Source of the DNA: Bacteroidales bacterium
GTDB taxonomy: Bacteria; Bacteroidota; Bacteroidia; Bacteroidales; UBA932
Assembly: GCA_017443025.1 (NCBI GenBank)
Contig: JAFSPG010000018.1
Location: forward strand, 248,001-312,000
Direction: 5' to 3'
DNA length: 64,000 nt
Shown here: piece after piece, positions 9,877 to 19,125 of the stretch
Layout of the letters: each line of letters begins with the position of its first letter
Numbering within the stretch: position 1 is the stretch's first letter
Notes under the pieces: generated by a model
Seen by the model: the letters and a program-made list of their open reading frames with translations, nothing else
The model's database searches: none
What the model was told of the DNA's origin: nothing
Position numbers and translations under genes: made by a program

Positions 9877-9884
9877 TAAATTTG
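9877..9884 (+). promoter_or_regulatory. Predicted -7 box of the secreted EEP gene
   Basis: TAAATTTG matches TAnnTTTG and lies 22 bases before the ATG at 9907. It argues for that ATG rather than the in-frame TTG at 9886, which would be almost at the transcription start. Confidence 0.4.
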
Positions 9885-9906
9885 CTTGTCAACAAGCTTT
9901 GAAAGT

Positions 9907-10755
9907 ATGAAACTCTTATTTCGCATTCTGTCGGTTTTGCTGATTGCTTCACCCGCGGTCGCCTTCGCAAAAGAACCGGTGAAGCCCGCCACCATCAGCG
10001 TTATGTCATATAATGTAAGATATGGCGAAGCGAAAGACGGCACCAACGAATGGCTGTACCGCATGCCGGCCAATATAATGATGTTCGAAGACCAGAAGCC
10101 TGACATCGTGGGTATGCAGGAGGCACTTGAGTATCAGATGGCCTTCTTCAAGGAGTATCTTGACGGATACAAGGGTGTCGGAGTCGGCCGCGACAACGGC
10201 AAGAAAGAAGGCGAGCATATGGGAATTTTCTATAACACCAAGACCTTGAAGCTTCTCAAATGGGGTACTTTCTGGCTTTCCGAAACCCCCGACAAGCCCT
10301 CGCGCGGCTGGGATGCGGCCTGCTACCGCACCGCCACCTGGGCCCTTCTCAAAGACAAGGCCTCCGGCAATAAATTCTTCTTCGTGGATACCCACCTCGA
10401 CCACAAAGGTGTCACTGCGCAGGAAGAAGGCCTCAAGCTGATTGTCTCCCGCATCGACAGCATCAACCCCGAGAATCTTCCTATGGTTCTGGTCGGCGAC
10501 CTTAACGTCCGCCCCGACAATCCTATCCTCAACCCTCTCAACGAGGTGATGAAGAGCGCCCGCGAAGTTGCAATGAAGACCGATACCGGCGTAACCTACA
10601 ACGCCTGGGGCAAGACTGAGCATGCCCAGACCATAGATTACATCTATTTCAAGGGCTTTACAAGCTGCCCGGTGTTCGAGGTTGTCCGCAAGCCGTACGA
10701 TGACCGCAAATTCATCTCCGACCATTATCCAGTTAAAGCCACACTTATTTTCTAG
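9907..10755 (+). CDS. Secreted endonuclease/exonuclease/phosphatase (EEP) family hydrolase
   Basis: A 282-residue exported metal-dependent phosphoesterase. An N-terminal signal peptide (MKLLFRILSVLLIASPAVAFA) is followed by the EEP motifs in order: VMSYNVRYG, the Glu in GMQEAL, DTHLDH, VGDLNVRPD, TIDYIYF and ISDHYPV. This set coordinates Mg and provides the catalytic His/Asp. The family includes DNases, sphingomyelinases and inositol-phosphate or glycan phosphatases, and the substrate cannot be told from the sequence. The start was set at the ATG giving a clean signal peptide. It abuts the next gene exactly (TAG followed at once by ATG), so the two are probably co-translated. Confidence 0.88.
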   Translation: MKLLFRILSVLLIASPAVAFAKEPVKPATISVMSYNVRYGEAKDGTNEWLYRMPANIMMFEDQKPDIVGMQEALEYQMAFFKEYLDGYKGVGVGRDNGKKEGEHMGIFYNTKTLKLLKWGTFWLSETPDKPSRGWDAACYRTATWALLKDKASGNKFFFVDTHLDHKGVTAQEEGLKLIVSRIDSINPENLPMVLVGDLNVRPDNPILNPLNEVMKSAREVAMKTDTGVTYNAWGKTEHAQTIDYIYFKGFTSCPVFEVVRKPYDDRKFISDHYPVKATLIF

Positions 10756-11301
10756 ATGAAACGATTACTTCTCTGCCTTATCATATCCCTGATTCCGGCC
10801 TTCTCTTTTGCACAGGAAGGGCTCGCAGGGCAGCATATCCTTTTTGAAGGAATCAGCGTCGACGGCGACGTCAATCCCTTTGTCAAGGCTCTCATAAACA
10901 AAGGATTCAAGCAAGTTAAATATGACGCCATCGTCACCGGCAAGGTTTTCGGGCACAAAGGCACCATTATAGTGGCCTCTCGGCAGAACGACAATATCGT
11001 GTACCTGGTGCTGGTCAATTTCGACACAAAAAAGACCTGGGAGAATGTCCGCACCTGCTACGAATCTATCAAGATGCAGTTGAATCTCCGATACGGCGAA
11101 CCTGCCATTCAAAAAGAAGAGTTCGCATCGGAACTTGCCGAAGCGAACCCTCTTCTTGCGCTGGAGCATAAAAACTGCACCTATGTGAGTCATTACTCCG
11201 TACCGGGCGGGGAGATTCTTCTTTCAATCAACCCCGAAGCCACCGTTCAGCTGTTTTTCATCGACGCGGTGAACTCCAAACCGATGCGGCCGGCCCTATA
11301 G
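10756..11301 (+). CDS. Small secreted protein of unknown function
   Basis: A 181-residue protein with a signal peptide (MKRLLLCLIISLIPAFSFA) and a mature part of about 160 residues with mixed alpha/beta character and few cysteines. I recognise no family. A stretch reading KVFGHKGTIIVASRQND and a later VLVNFDTKKTWENV suggest a small alpha/beta domain. It starts directly after the stop of the EEP hydrolase with no spacing, so it is probably its operon partner. Its stop codon shares the palindrome CTATAG with the stop of the convergent transglutaminase-like gene. Confidence 0.75.
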   Translation: MKRLLLCLIISLIPAFSFAQEGLAGQHILFEGISVDGDVNPFVKALINKGFKQVKYDAIVTGKVFGHKGTIIVASRQNDNIVYLVLVNFDTKKTWENVRTCYESIKMQLNLRYGEPAIQKEEFASELAEANPLLALEHKNCTYVSHYSVPGGEILLSINPEATVQLFFIDAVNSKPMRPAL

Positions 11302-13851
11302 CCGTTTTACAACCGAAATAATCTGCTCACCCAGGCCGATGGTGTATCCCTCGGACTGGAAGTAAACCTTGCCCAAAGCATCGGCAAGGATGAATTTCGG
11401 AAGACGGGATGAATCCGGCTTCAAGGCTGCGGCAATCTGTCCGTCGGTATCCATTGCGAAGGCAACTGTTGACGGCAGCTGACCATAACGGCCTTCGGCA
11501 ATCTCCTTGTTCAGCCTCTCGAGCGAAGCCTCGTCGGGGCAGACCAGAATCACCGGGCGGGCCCATTTTTCAAAGCTTTCGCGGGCTCGGGCTATGTCGG
11601 CCAGAGCGTGATTTGTGGGCTCCTTGCCAACTTCGAGATAGCCAAGGGCATAGTTTCCGTTACCGGCAAGCGCCTGTACCTGTGACGGTGCCTCAAACAG
11701 GGCGACGACGCTCAGGGCCTCCGACTTTTCACGGATTACCAGCTGCACGTCCGTAGCTTTACCCGGGGTAATGGTAAAGAAGGCGATATTTACAGGAACG
11801 GAACCGTCGGAAAGGCGGTTTGCGCTTGCAAGTATATAATTGCCCTCTTCAATTGCGATTCCCTTCTTGAATACGTTCCAGCCGGCTCCGCCGCCCATAT
11901 CAACTTCTCCTTCGTCGAAGGAAAGCAGCTGCGTGCGGCCGTCGGGGCGAATCTTGGAGATTGTGAAATGACGGTAGTATCCGGGGGCCTCGACTGTAGG
12001 CGTAGGCTTGAAGTGAAGCCTGAGTGTACCCGTAGGGGCTACCTTCTGCTCTTCGGCATCCCAGTCTACGTTAGTCCATACGCCCTTGGCATCCTGGAAC
12101 TGCACCTTTCTTGTAACGGGATTGATTCTGGCTTCCGTTCCAAGCGTACGGGCGAGGCTTACGAAGAATATGTCGCGACCACGGGCAAAAGCCTGTCGGC
12201 TTTCGAACACTCCACGGGGCGACTGGTTTATCATCCAGGCCGTAGGATCGTCGATAACCTCAATATTCTCCTTTGTCCAGGCAATCAGGGCAAGAGGGTC
12301 CTTGAGGGCAGACTTCTGCTCGGGAGTAAGGGTTTCGAGGAAATAATGCTTGTAGGGAGTAAGGAACTCGTTGGCTACGCGGGGGCAGAGGACGGATTCC
12401 TTTGCATCAAAGCTGTCTTCGAGCACCTCGAGCTTTACGTCGTGCAAATCCTTCTTGCTCAGGCTGCGGAGCAGCTCCTCGGCGCGAGGGTCATCCTTGT
12501 GTTCCTGGAGGAATAAATCGACGACACTCCAATTGCCGCGTGAGTCTACCAGCAAATCCGGAGCAAAACCCTTCTTGTGGAAGGTCCCTTCGTAGGCGTG
12601 GCGGAGCGAATCTTCTTCGGCGAGTCTCTTGTCGTTCAGGGCCCTCTGCTCGGGAGTTACGGGCGGCAGAGTGTACTGCTCTGGAGGAGGCACTATGTCA
12701 ATCTCGGCAGATGCTGCCTCAGGGGCATCGCGAAGGACTATCTTAACGAGCTCATCAGAACCGAAGCTGACCTTTGAGAATCCGTATTTTCCATCCTTGG
12801 ACGCCCAGGCGAGCATATCACCGAGGCCGGCTGTAAGGAAGATACGGCCGTCGGGGCCGGTGTACTTCTTGACTGCCGGATAGAATTCGGAATAATTGTA
12901 GATGCAGAAATCCACACATGCTCCGGGGACGGGCAGGCCGGCTTCATCGACGACGACAAGGTCGGCGCGGCCCGTCTTGGCATAATTGTCTATAAGATTG
13001 ACTTCGGTAAAGTTGGGGCCTTCGAGCATAACCTCTTCCGGGCCTTCATAGTGGCCGAACACCTTGGTATGCATGAGCATTCCGCGGGAAGCGGGCTGGT
13101 TGAACCATCCGAGATTAAGTACGGGCTCGGGCTCGCAGGCGCCGAGGAAATACCATTTTCCGTCGGCCCAGGCCTCAACCCAGGCGTGATTGTCGTCGGT
13201 GTGTGCCCAGCGGGGGGTATAGACCTGGCGGGCGGGGATGCCGACGGCCCGCAGCGCGGCCACGGTGAAGGTGGATTCCTCGCCGCAGCGGCCAAGGGCG
13301 TTCCGGACGGTATTCATCGGGGAGGAGGTCCTGGCGTCTGAAGGCTGGTATGTAACCTTCTCGTGGCACCAATGGTTGACTTCGAGAATGGCATCCGCCA
13401 TACAAAGGCCCTGCACGCGAGGCTTAAGCTCTTTATAGAACTCAATCCTGGCGTAATCGAGGTCTTCATTGTTGACACGGAGCGGTAGCACGAAGTGCCG
13501 GAATATCATCTCCGGAATCTCGCTTCCCCATCTCATTTCCTCTTTTACCTCGAAGGTCTTGCGGACGTTTTCGAGATAGAATTCCGTGGAATAGTCGGTA
13601 AGGTCAGCCAAGGGCATATAAGCATACAGGAAGTGCAGGGCTCCTTCTTCGACTGAGCTTACTTCTTCATCTTCCGGAAGCTTGTAGAATGCCGCAAGGC
13701 GGGCGTCGGCCATGCGGGTGGAGAAATCAAGCTCCACCCGCTCGCGGGCCGCGCAGTCGGAGATAAAGGATTCTTCCTTTCCGAGACCTTTGATTATCAC
13801 AAGGGCAGCCACTACGGCTACCAGTATCCATATTTTAGTGCTTAGTTTCAT
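11296..13851 (-). CDS. Transglutaminase-like protein with C-terminal thioredoxin-like domain
   Basis: An 851-residue envelope protein, last in a five-gene operon. The N terminus has one hydrophobic segment (about residues 7-23), an uncleaved anchor or signal. A transglutaminase-like core follows at about 165-245, with the catalytic Cys at 189 (GRCGEES) and His at 222 (DDNHAWVEAW); the usual third acid may be the Glu in GACEPEP. After it comes a carboxypeptidase-regulatory/Ig-like beta domain (about 293-370, LVVVDEAGLPVPGACV), a long unassigned region, and a C-terminal stretch resembling a thioredoxin fold without CxxC (LPKFILADALGKVYFQSEGY). Bacterial proteins with this core may cross-link or cleave peptides; here the substrate is unknown. 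The spacing to the flotillin gene is 9 bases. Confidence 0.82.
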   Translation of the reverse strand: MKLSTKIWILVAVVAALVIIKGLGKEESFISDCAARERVELDFSTRMADARLAAFYKLPEDEEVSSVEEGALHFLYAYMPLADLTDYSTEFYLENVRKTFEVKEEMRWGSEIPEMIFRHFVLPLRVNNEDLDYARIEFYKELKPRVQGLCMADAILEVNHWCHEKVTYQPSDARTSSPMNTVRNALGRCGEESTFTVAALRAVGIPARQVYTPRWAHTDDNHAWVEAWADGKWYFLGACEPEPVLNLGWFNQPASRGMLMHTKVFGHYEGPEEVMLEGPNFTEVNLIDNYAKTGRADLVVVDEAGLPVPGACVDFCIYNYSEFYPAVKKYTGPDGRIFLTAGLGDMLAWASKDGKYGFSKVSFGSDELVKIVLRDAPEAASAEIDIVPPPEQYTLPPVTPEQRALNDKRLAEEDSLRHAYEGTFHKKGFAPDLLVDSRGNWSVVDLFLQEHKDDPRAEELLRSLSKKDLHDVKLEVLEDSFDAKESVLCPRVANEFLTPYKHYFLETLTPEQKSALKDPLALIAWTKENIEVIDDPTAWMINQSPRGVFESRQAFARGRDIFFVSLARTLGTEARINPVTRKVQFQDAKGVWTNVDWDAEEQKVAPTGTLRLHFKPTPTVEAPGYYRHFTISKIRPDGRTQLLSFDEGEVDMGGGAGWNVFKKGIAIEEGNYILASANRLSDGSVPVNIAFFTITPGKATDVQLVIREKSEALSVVALFEAPSQVQALAGNGNYALGYLEVGKEPTNHALADIARARESFEKWARPVILVCPDEASLERLNKEIAEGRYGQLPSTVAFAMDTDGQIAAALKPDSSRLPKFILADALGKVYFQSEGYTIGLGEQIISVVKRL

Positions 13852-13860
13852 GTGGTAGGG

Positions 13861-15264
13861 TTATTGGTTGTCGGTTGATTCATCGGCCGCAGGCTTCGGC
13901 TCGCCCTTGAGATATGACGGGAGCTCCATTCCGGCCATCTTGAACAGATCGTCGAGCGGGGGAACGGATTTCATCATACCGGAAATGAAGTTCGAAGTGG
14001 CGGTCTTGCCGTCGGCGGCTGCGCCGGTATCCCAAACGGTGACTTTGTCGATATTGATACCCTTGACAGCCTCGACCTGAGTCTTGACGAGCTCGGGGAG
14101 TTTGTCGGCAATCATCATCAGTACGGCCTTGCGTGCATCGCCTTCGGCGGCGGTAACGAGATTCTTGAAACCGTCGGCCTGCTTGGTGAGGATTTCGAGC
14201 ATACCGCGGGCCTGGGCGTCCATCTTGGCATAAATTGCGTCGGCCTCACCCTTGGCCTTGCGGCGAATCTGCTCGGCTTCAGCCTCGGCTTCGATGATTT
14301 TCTTCTGCTTGTCGATTTCGGCGGCAACTACGATATTGGCCTTCTGTGTGGCCTGCTCGCGTTCGGCGCGGGCAAGCTCGGCGTCACGCTCGCTCTGATA
14401 AGCCTCTTCGAGAGCCTTTGCGGCCTGTACCTTTTCAGCGGCGACGGCGAGCCTGTCGGCTTCAGCAGTCTTCTGACGACGCAGGGCATCGGAGTTGGCG
14501 ATTTCAATCTTTGCGTTGTTCTCTCCCTTGACGGCATCTGCATCGGCTGCAGCTACGTTGATACGAGTGTCCTTGTCGGCCACAGCCTTGCCGGTTTCAC
14601 CGAAACGGTTCTGCTCGGCAACGCTCTTCTTGGCGTCGTTGATGGCCTTTGCGGCAGCTTCCTTACCAAGGGCCTCGATATAGCCGGATTCGTCGCGGAT
14701 ATCGGTTACGTTGACGTTGATGAGCTTCAGACCGATTTTGCGGAGCTCTGCCTCAACGTTGGTAGATACGTTGGCAAGGAATTTATCGCGGTCGGCGTTG
14801 ATTTCCTCGATGTCCATCGTTGCGATGACCAGACGGAGCTGACCGAAGAGGATATCGGTTGCAATGTTCTGGATGCTGTCGATGGAGAGGCCGAGAAGGC
14901 GCTCGGCGGCATTTGTCATGCTGTCCGATTCGGTAGAGATACCTACGGTAAAGCGGCAGGGGACGTCAACGCGGATATTCTGTTTGGAAAGGGCGTTGGT
15001 CAGGTTGCACTCGATTGAAATAGGCGTCAGGTCCAGGAAGGCATAATCCTGGAACACGGGCCAGATAAAGGCTGCACCGCCGTGGACACATTTTGCCGAT
15101 GAGATTGAGCCGGCCTTGTTCTTGCCCGTCTTTCCGTAGATTACCAGAATCTTGTCGGAGGGGCAGCGGCGATAGCGTTTGAGGATGGCGGTAAAGGTGA
15201 CGAACAGAACGCCGACAATTACCAGAATGAGTAAAATAGGATGTTGAACTGCCATTTCTTGCAT
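13861..15264 (-). CDS. Flotillin-family (SPFH) membrane protein
   Basis: A 467-residue flotillin-like protein. It has one N-terminal membrane segment (about residues 9-27), an SPFH/Band 7 domain (about 35-205, with NIRVDVPCRF and INADRDKFLANV), a long Ala/Glu/Lys-rich coiled coil (about 210-370, rich in AEAEAEQIRRKAKGEAD-type repeats) and a C-terminal tail ending in Pro- and acid-rich residues. Flotillins oligomerise on the inner membrane and organise protein- or lipid-rich patches. The gene lies directly after an NfeD-family gene, the classical bacterial partner. ATG at 15264, with an alternative ATG nine bases later. Confidence 0.92.
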   Translation of the reverse strand: MQEMAVQHPILLILVIVGVLFVTFTAILKRYRRCPSDKILVIYGKTGKNKAGSISSAKCVHGGAAFIWPVFQDYAFLDLTPISIECNLTNALSKQNIRVDVPCRFTVGISTESDSMTNAAERLLGLSIDSIQNIATDILFGQLRLVIATMDIEEINADRDKFLANVSTNVEAELRKIGLKLINVNVTDIRDESGYIEALGKEAAAKAINDAKKSVAEQNRFGETGKAVADKDTRINVAAADADAVKGENNAKIEIANSDALRRQKTAEADRLAVAAEKVQAAKALEEAYQSERDAELARAEREQATQKANIVVAAEIDKQKKIIEAEAEAEQIRRKAKGEADAIYAKMDAQARGMLEILTKQADGFKNLVTAAEGDARKAVLMMIADKLPELVKTQVEAVKGINIDKVTVWDTGAAADGKTATSNFISGMMKSVPPLDDLFKMAGMELPSYLKGEPKPAADESTDNQ

Positions 15265-15283
15265 AGCTGTATGTATTTAATGA

Positions 15284-15883
15284 TTATTTCTCGATTGTTT
15301 CCACCAGGAGGGTCTCTTCGTCAATGGCCTCGATTACCTTGATCGGAGCGCCGGTCGGGAGGGCGGAGCCGTCGGTAATGGCGGCGTATTCACGTACGGC
15401 GTTATTGACGGTAATCTGTACCTTGCCGGTGCCTTTTCTTGCTTCCGGGACAGCCAGATAGACCTTTCCCTTGCAACCCGGGGCCGCCTGACGAATGTTG
15501 ATGTTGCCGGCCTGCTGCATTCCGCTAAGCCACTTGAACAGAAACATGACGGCTGCCACCAAAACGGCACCAATCAGTACCGAAACGATTATGAGCAGGA
15601 TGCGTGATGCAATTGAATCGTGAAGTATGATATAAGACCATCCGAAACCGAGCAGGAAATTAATGAGGTTGCGAAAGGTATAAAGGTTCATGTCGGTGCC
15701 GCCGGCAATGGCGTCCGGGACGTCGGAATCGAGCCCGTCGAAGTTGATGTCGGTATCGATGTCCGAGCTGCCGGCGCCGATGAAGGTCGCGATGCTCTGG
15801 ATAAGGAAAATCGCGGAGGCAACGAGAGTCACCCCCCAGATTATTTTCATTCCGGCACTGAGTGCCGCCCAAGCTAGAATCAT
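15284..15883 (-). CDS. NfeD-like membrane protein, flotillin partner
   Basis: A 199-residue protein with hydrophobic segments near residues 11-32 and two close together around 75-125, then a C-terminal OB-like beta domain of about 65 residues (GCKGKVYLAVPEARKGTGKVQ). This is the layout of NfeD proteins, which are encoded beside and act with flotillins or SPFH proteins. The start was set at the ATG at 15883, four bases after the glycosyltransferase stop; a longer frame to 15979 would overlap that gene and add a non-membrane leader. It is 19 bases upstream of the flotillin gene. Confidence 0.85.
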   Translation of the reverse strand: MILAWAALSAGMKIIWGVTLVASAIFLIQSIATFIGAGSSDIDTDINFDGLDSDVPDAIAGGTDMNLYTFRNLINFLLGFGWSYIILHDSIASRILLIIVSVLIGAVLVAAVMFLFKWLSGMQQAGNINIRQAAPGCKGKVYLAVPEARKGTGKVQITVNNAVREYAAITDGSALPTGAPIKVIEAIDEETLLVETIEK

Positions 15884-15887
15884 AGTC

Positions 15888-16886
15888 TTATACAGTTTTT
15901 GTAAATATACGTAAATTTTTCCACCATGCGCGGATAAAACCACTTCCGTAGCCGATAAGTTGGATAAATGATGCGGCAATCGACAGTAGCCCTATCCAGG
16001 GGTTCTTGTTCTTGATTGTCGAATCCGTGAAGATTGCCAGAGCCCAGAGGGCGAGCGGGGAGAGTGCGGCTGCCGCCGTCCAGGCCGGCAGGAGCACGGA
16101 GCATGCGAGCGCCCCAAGCACCATTAACGCGACTGCAAGAGTAAAGAGCGCAGGAAGCGTATGCACCAGCTTCAGCGATTCAGGGTACTTCTTGTATAGG
16201 GTTATGCGGGCCATGCCGAAATTGTGCACCTGATGGAAGAACTTCCTGAGATTGGTACGACGTTTATGCCACACCCAGGCTTCGGGCAGCAGGCGGCAGC
16301 GGTATCCGGCCTTGAATATGCGTATGCTCAGGTCGATGTCTTCGCCGAAGCGCATTTCTGAAAAGCCTCCGAGCTCCCTGTATGCTTCCGTCTTGATGCC
16401 GAGATTGAAGCTGCGAGGATAGAACTTGTCCACCTTTACCTTACCGCCGCGGATACCGCCGGTGGTAAGGAAGGAGGTCATTGAGCAGTTGATGGCTTTC
16501 TGAACGGAGGTAAAGTCGGAATGTGCGCGGTCGGGGCCACCGAAGGCGTCGCAGTCGCCTTCGGGAGCGGCGAGCCCGGAGCGGACGGCCTCGAAATAAT
16601 CCTCGGGGAGGATTACATCCGAGTCGAGGATTATTAGCCATGGCGCCGAGGCATGGGCGGCGCCATAGTTGCGGGCCAAGCCCGGGCCGCCGTTCGGCTT
16701 GACGAAATACTTTACGTCAAGCCGGCCCCGGTACCGCTCCACAACATCCTTGCAGGGCAGCGTGGACCCGTCCTCGACTATAATCACCCCGAAATCCTTG
16801 AAGCTCTGGGAGCACAGACTCTCCAGCAGCTCCTCCACCTCGCCGGGCCGGTTATATACAGGTACTATTACTTCAAAAGCCGCCAT
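15888..16886 (-). CDS. GT2-family glycosyltransferase with C-terminal membrane segments
   Basis: A 332-residue inner-membrane glycosyltransferase. The GT-A domain shows VIVPVYNRP at the N terminus, IIVEDGST, NGGPGLARNYG and the DxD motif in ILDSDVILP. A second acidic site reads MRFGEDIDLSIRI, matching the ED of the GT2 catalytic base region, followed by a Trp-rich acceptor-site piece (EAWVWHKRR). Hydrophobic segments follow at about 245-285 and 290-315. Such enzymes move a sugar from a nucleotide donor to a lipid or glycan at the membrane. Its start overlaps the end of the DUF4838 gene by 19 bases, so translation is probably coupled. The acceptor is unknown. Confidence 0.9.
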   Translation of the reverse strand: MAAFEVIVPVYNRPGEVEELLESLCSQSFKDFGVIIVEDGSTLPCKDVVERYRGRLDVKYFVKPNGGPGLARNYGAAHASAPWLIILDSDVILPEDYFEAVRSGLAAPEGDCDAFGGPDRAHSDFTSVQKAINCSMTSFLTTGGIRGGKVKVDKFYPRSFNLGIKTEAYRELGGFSEMRFGEDIDLSIRIFKAGYRCRLLPEAWVWHKRRTNLRKFFHQVHNFGMARITLYKKYPESLKLVHTLPALFTLAVALMVLGALACSVLLPAWTAAAALSPLALWALAIFTDSTIKNKNPWIGLLSIAASFIQLIGYGSGFIRAWWKNLRIFTKTV

Positions 16887-19063
16887 TTCTCTTTAACTGT
16901 TATTTCATCAATGAAGAACCAGCAGGGATTCCCCACTCCATAGTGCCACGTGGGGCAGGTCTTCACTCCTTTTACTTCAACTTTCACATATCTCGCGTTG
17001 ACCGCCTCGTCCTTGCGGCCTTCGATTTCAACGAATTCCACCTTACCAGTACGCTTTTCCGGGATATCTATCGTGGCGAGGGGCTCCCAGGACTTGCCGT
17101 CGAGGGAAGTGCTGTAGCTTACCTGCTGCGGCAGCAGAATCCAGGCTCCAATCTGATGGAGGAAATCGCAGCTGACAGAAACTATTTCGGCGGGTATTTC
17201 AAGGTCCAGGACAAAAGCTCCGTCGGTGCCTTCCCAGCCGACCCAGTTCTCCACGTATGTCGTTCCGCCGTATATCCCGTCGGTAAGGGCGTTCTCGGAC
17301 AGAGCCGCGTAGCGCTTGTGCGGAGGAAGCAGGTAAGTTATCTTCTTCCCGCAGGCCAGATTGCCGGGGCGCTCCCCGAGATATCTCCTGCGATACAGTT
17401 CGACGTATTCTGCCGGAGGATTGCTCCTCTCGTTAAGCGTAGGGACGTTGAACATCTTGCAGCGCGAGGCAAACACGTCAAGGTCGAACGACAACTTGTA
17501 TTTATCCATGAAAGGATTGGTCCTGGCAATTTCCAGCGCGGAATACTGCAGAGGCAACCGGCTCCTCATCACCCGGTTCAGCCGAACCGGATCGTCGGCG
17601 ACCAGGGCCTCGGCTTTGTCGAAGAGAGCATTATAACGCCTCATAAGTACCGGACGGAGGATGTTGTTCTTGTACGAAACGGGCGAATCGTAGATGAATA
17701 AATCCACGTCCGAGCCCACGGCAGCTCCTTCCATAATCTTGATATACTGGAACAAGGGCTTCCCCGCGGCACCGTAATATCTGTCAAGGAAAGACTGTAT
17801 GAGGGAATCCGCATCAGCATAAGCGTCCCACATCAGGTTGGCGGCCAGATATGACCTCAGCTCCGCGAACTCTCCCCCGCGGTTCGAAGCTATCTGCGAG
17901 AAATGCATCTTCACGTTATTCCCCTTGAAAATCTTCATGTTCTCGGCCATGGTGGCAAAGTTGGGGAAGGGCGAGAGGTAATTGTCGAAGTTGATGCCGT
18001 AGTCCCAGACAAAGAGATTCTTGCACATCGGAGCCCATCCTTTGAGAGCCCCCCAGAGGAATTTCTGGCCGGAAGGATTGTCGGCCAGGGAAGTCTGCCT
18101 GCGGCAGTCGATGTCGCAGAGCATTATGGAGACATTGTCTCTGGGCTTGGTAACTTTTGGCGGATCGACGGAGAACAGATAGGCCAGCGTTGAGATGGTC
18201 TTGTCCGGGAATCTTTCGGCCACCTTGTTGATGAAACGGAGGATGGGGCCGGAGGGGCCACCCTCGATATCCATTACGGCCTGGCACTCCGGGCAACGGC
18301 AATAGGTATCACTGCCGTCGTTCTGGCTGATGCTTATGAATGTCTGCTCCGGATGTGCCTTGAACAGGGAATCCAGCCTCTCGCAGACAATTTCCAGAAC
18401 CTCCGGGTTGCTCATGCACCACTGGCTGGCGCTCCCGGGATGGCGCTTCCCGCCATAAAAAGCGTAGTATTCAGGATGAGCTTCGCCATATCTTGAGGCA
18501 GGGAGAAGTCGGTTGCAGGTGTGAACCCAAAGATTGTCGACAAAGATTTCGGAGGGCTCTTCGAGGCGGTACCACCATTTGTAAAGAGGATCGACTCCAA
18601 GCAGATAATTCTGCGTCTGGCGATAGCTGAAAGCCGGCTCGCTGACTGTATTTCTGGCCTGCACATAACGTTTCTCTCCCTGCACCGGGGAAACGAAATA
18701 TTCTCCGTCGCCCCAGTATTCTATGCCGAGATAATCCTTCAGAAAGCCACAGACGCCATATACAAGGCCTTTGTCTTTTCCGGAGATGACGATCTTGTCC
18801 GCCTCCACGGAAATGGCATAGCCATCCTCCTCGAGAGCCCGGCCCGCAATGGCCGGTGCGGCGTTGTTTTCGAGAACTATTGCACAGGGCTTTTTCCGCC
18901 CCTCGACGATAATGGGGCCGATCTGGCAATCGCTTGCCACTTTTTCAAAGATGCCGGCCGCGGTGGCGGCGAATCTGTCATTGCCGTCGAATGAGATTTT
19001 CCTCTCCTGCGGCTTTGCCGCAATAAGGAAAAGTATTGGAATGAGGAGCAACAGGCGCTTCAT
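16868..19063 (-). CDS. Secreted DUF4838 (glycoside-hydrolase-like) protein
   Basis: A 731-residue exported protein and first gene of the five-gene operon. A signal peptide (MKRLLLLIPILFLIAA) precedes an N-terminal alpha/beta region like the carbohydrate-processing N-domain of alpha-glucuronidases (about 20-130). The DUF4838 barrel-like region comes next (about 170-460), with YYAFYGGKRHPG and the family's cysteine cluster TYCRCPECQAVMD. A C-terminal galactose-binding/F5-8C-like domain follows (about 590-725). DUF4838 proteins are found in glycan-use loci of Bacteroidota; the activity is not established here. The frame opens further upstream, but the ATG at 19063 gives the signal peptide. It overlaps the GT2 gene by 19 bases. 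Confidence 0.83.
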   Translation of the reverse strand: MKRLLLLIPILFLIAAKPQERKISFDGNDRFAATAAGIFEKVASDCQIGPIIVEGRKKPCAIVLENNAAPAIAGRALEEDGYAISVEADKIVISGKDKGLVYGVCGFLKDYLGIEYWGDGEYFVSPVQGEKRYVQARNTVSEPAFSYRQTQNYLLGVDPLYKWWYRLEEPSEIFVDNLWVHTCNRLLPASRYGEAHPEYYAFYGGKRHPGSASQWCMSNPEVLEIVCERLDSLFKAHPEQTFISISQNDGSDTYCRCPECQAVMDIEGGPSGPILRFINKVAERFPDKTISTLAYLFSVDPPKVTKPRDNVSIMLCDIDCRRQTSLADNPSGQKFLWGALKGWAPMCKNLFVWDYGINFDNYLSPFPNFATMAENMKIFKGNNVKMHFSQIASNRGGEFAELRSYLAANLMWDAYADADSLIQSFLDRYYGAAGKPLFQYIKIMEGAAVGSDVDLFIYDSPVSYKNNILRPVLMRRYNALFDKAEALVADDPVRLNRVMRSRLPLQYSALEIARTNPFMDKYKLSFDLDVFASRCKMFNVPTLNERSNPPAEYVELYRRRYLGERPGNLACGKKITYLLPPHKRYAALSENALTDGIYGGTTYVENWVGWEGTDGAFVLDLEIPAEIVSVSCDFLHQIGAWILLPQQVSYSTSLDGKSWEPLATIDIPEKRTGKVEFVEIEGRKDEAVNARYVKVEVKGVKTCPTWHYGVGNPCWFFIDEITVKEKWRLLK

Positions 19064-19104
19064 AGGTATAAATCTTGTTATCTTTTGCAATATACGAAGA
19101 ATTA

Positions 19105-19125
19105 TCGAAAATTTTTCGAACTTTG
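19105..19125. promoter_or_regulatory. Palindrome and weak -7 box between divergent DUF4838 and serpin genes
   Basis: TCGAAAATTTTTCGA at 19105-19119 is a perfect inverted repeat with 7-base arms. It overlaps GAACTTTG (19118-19125), a one-mismatch -7 box for the serpin gene. The arrangement would suit a repressor site but is only a short AT-rich palindrome. Confidence 0.3.

Noticed and set aside
13885-15250. Repeated Ala/Glu-rich stretch as a DNA tandem repeat
   Set aside because: It is the coiled coil of the flotillin; the DNA repeats are not exact and keep the reading frame.
16943-16958. CACGTG core that could be a parS site
   Set aside because: The flanks (GTGC before and GGGC after) miss most of the fixed parS bases.
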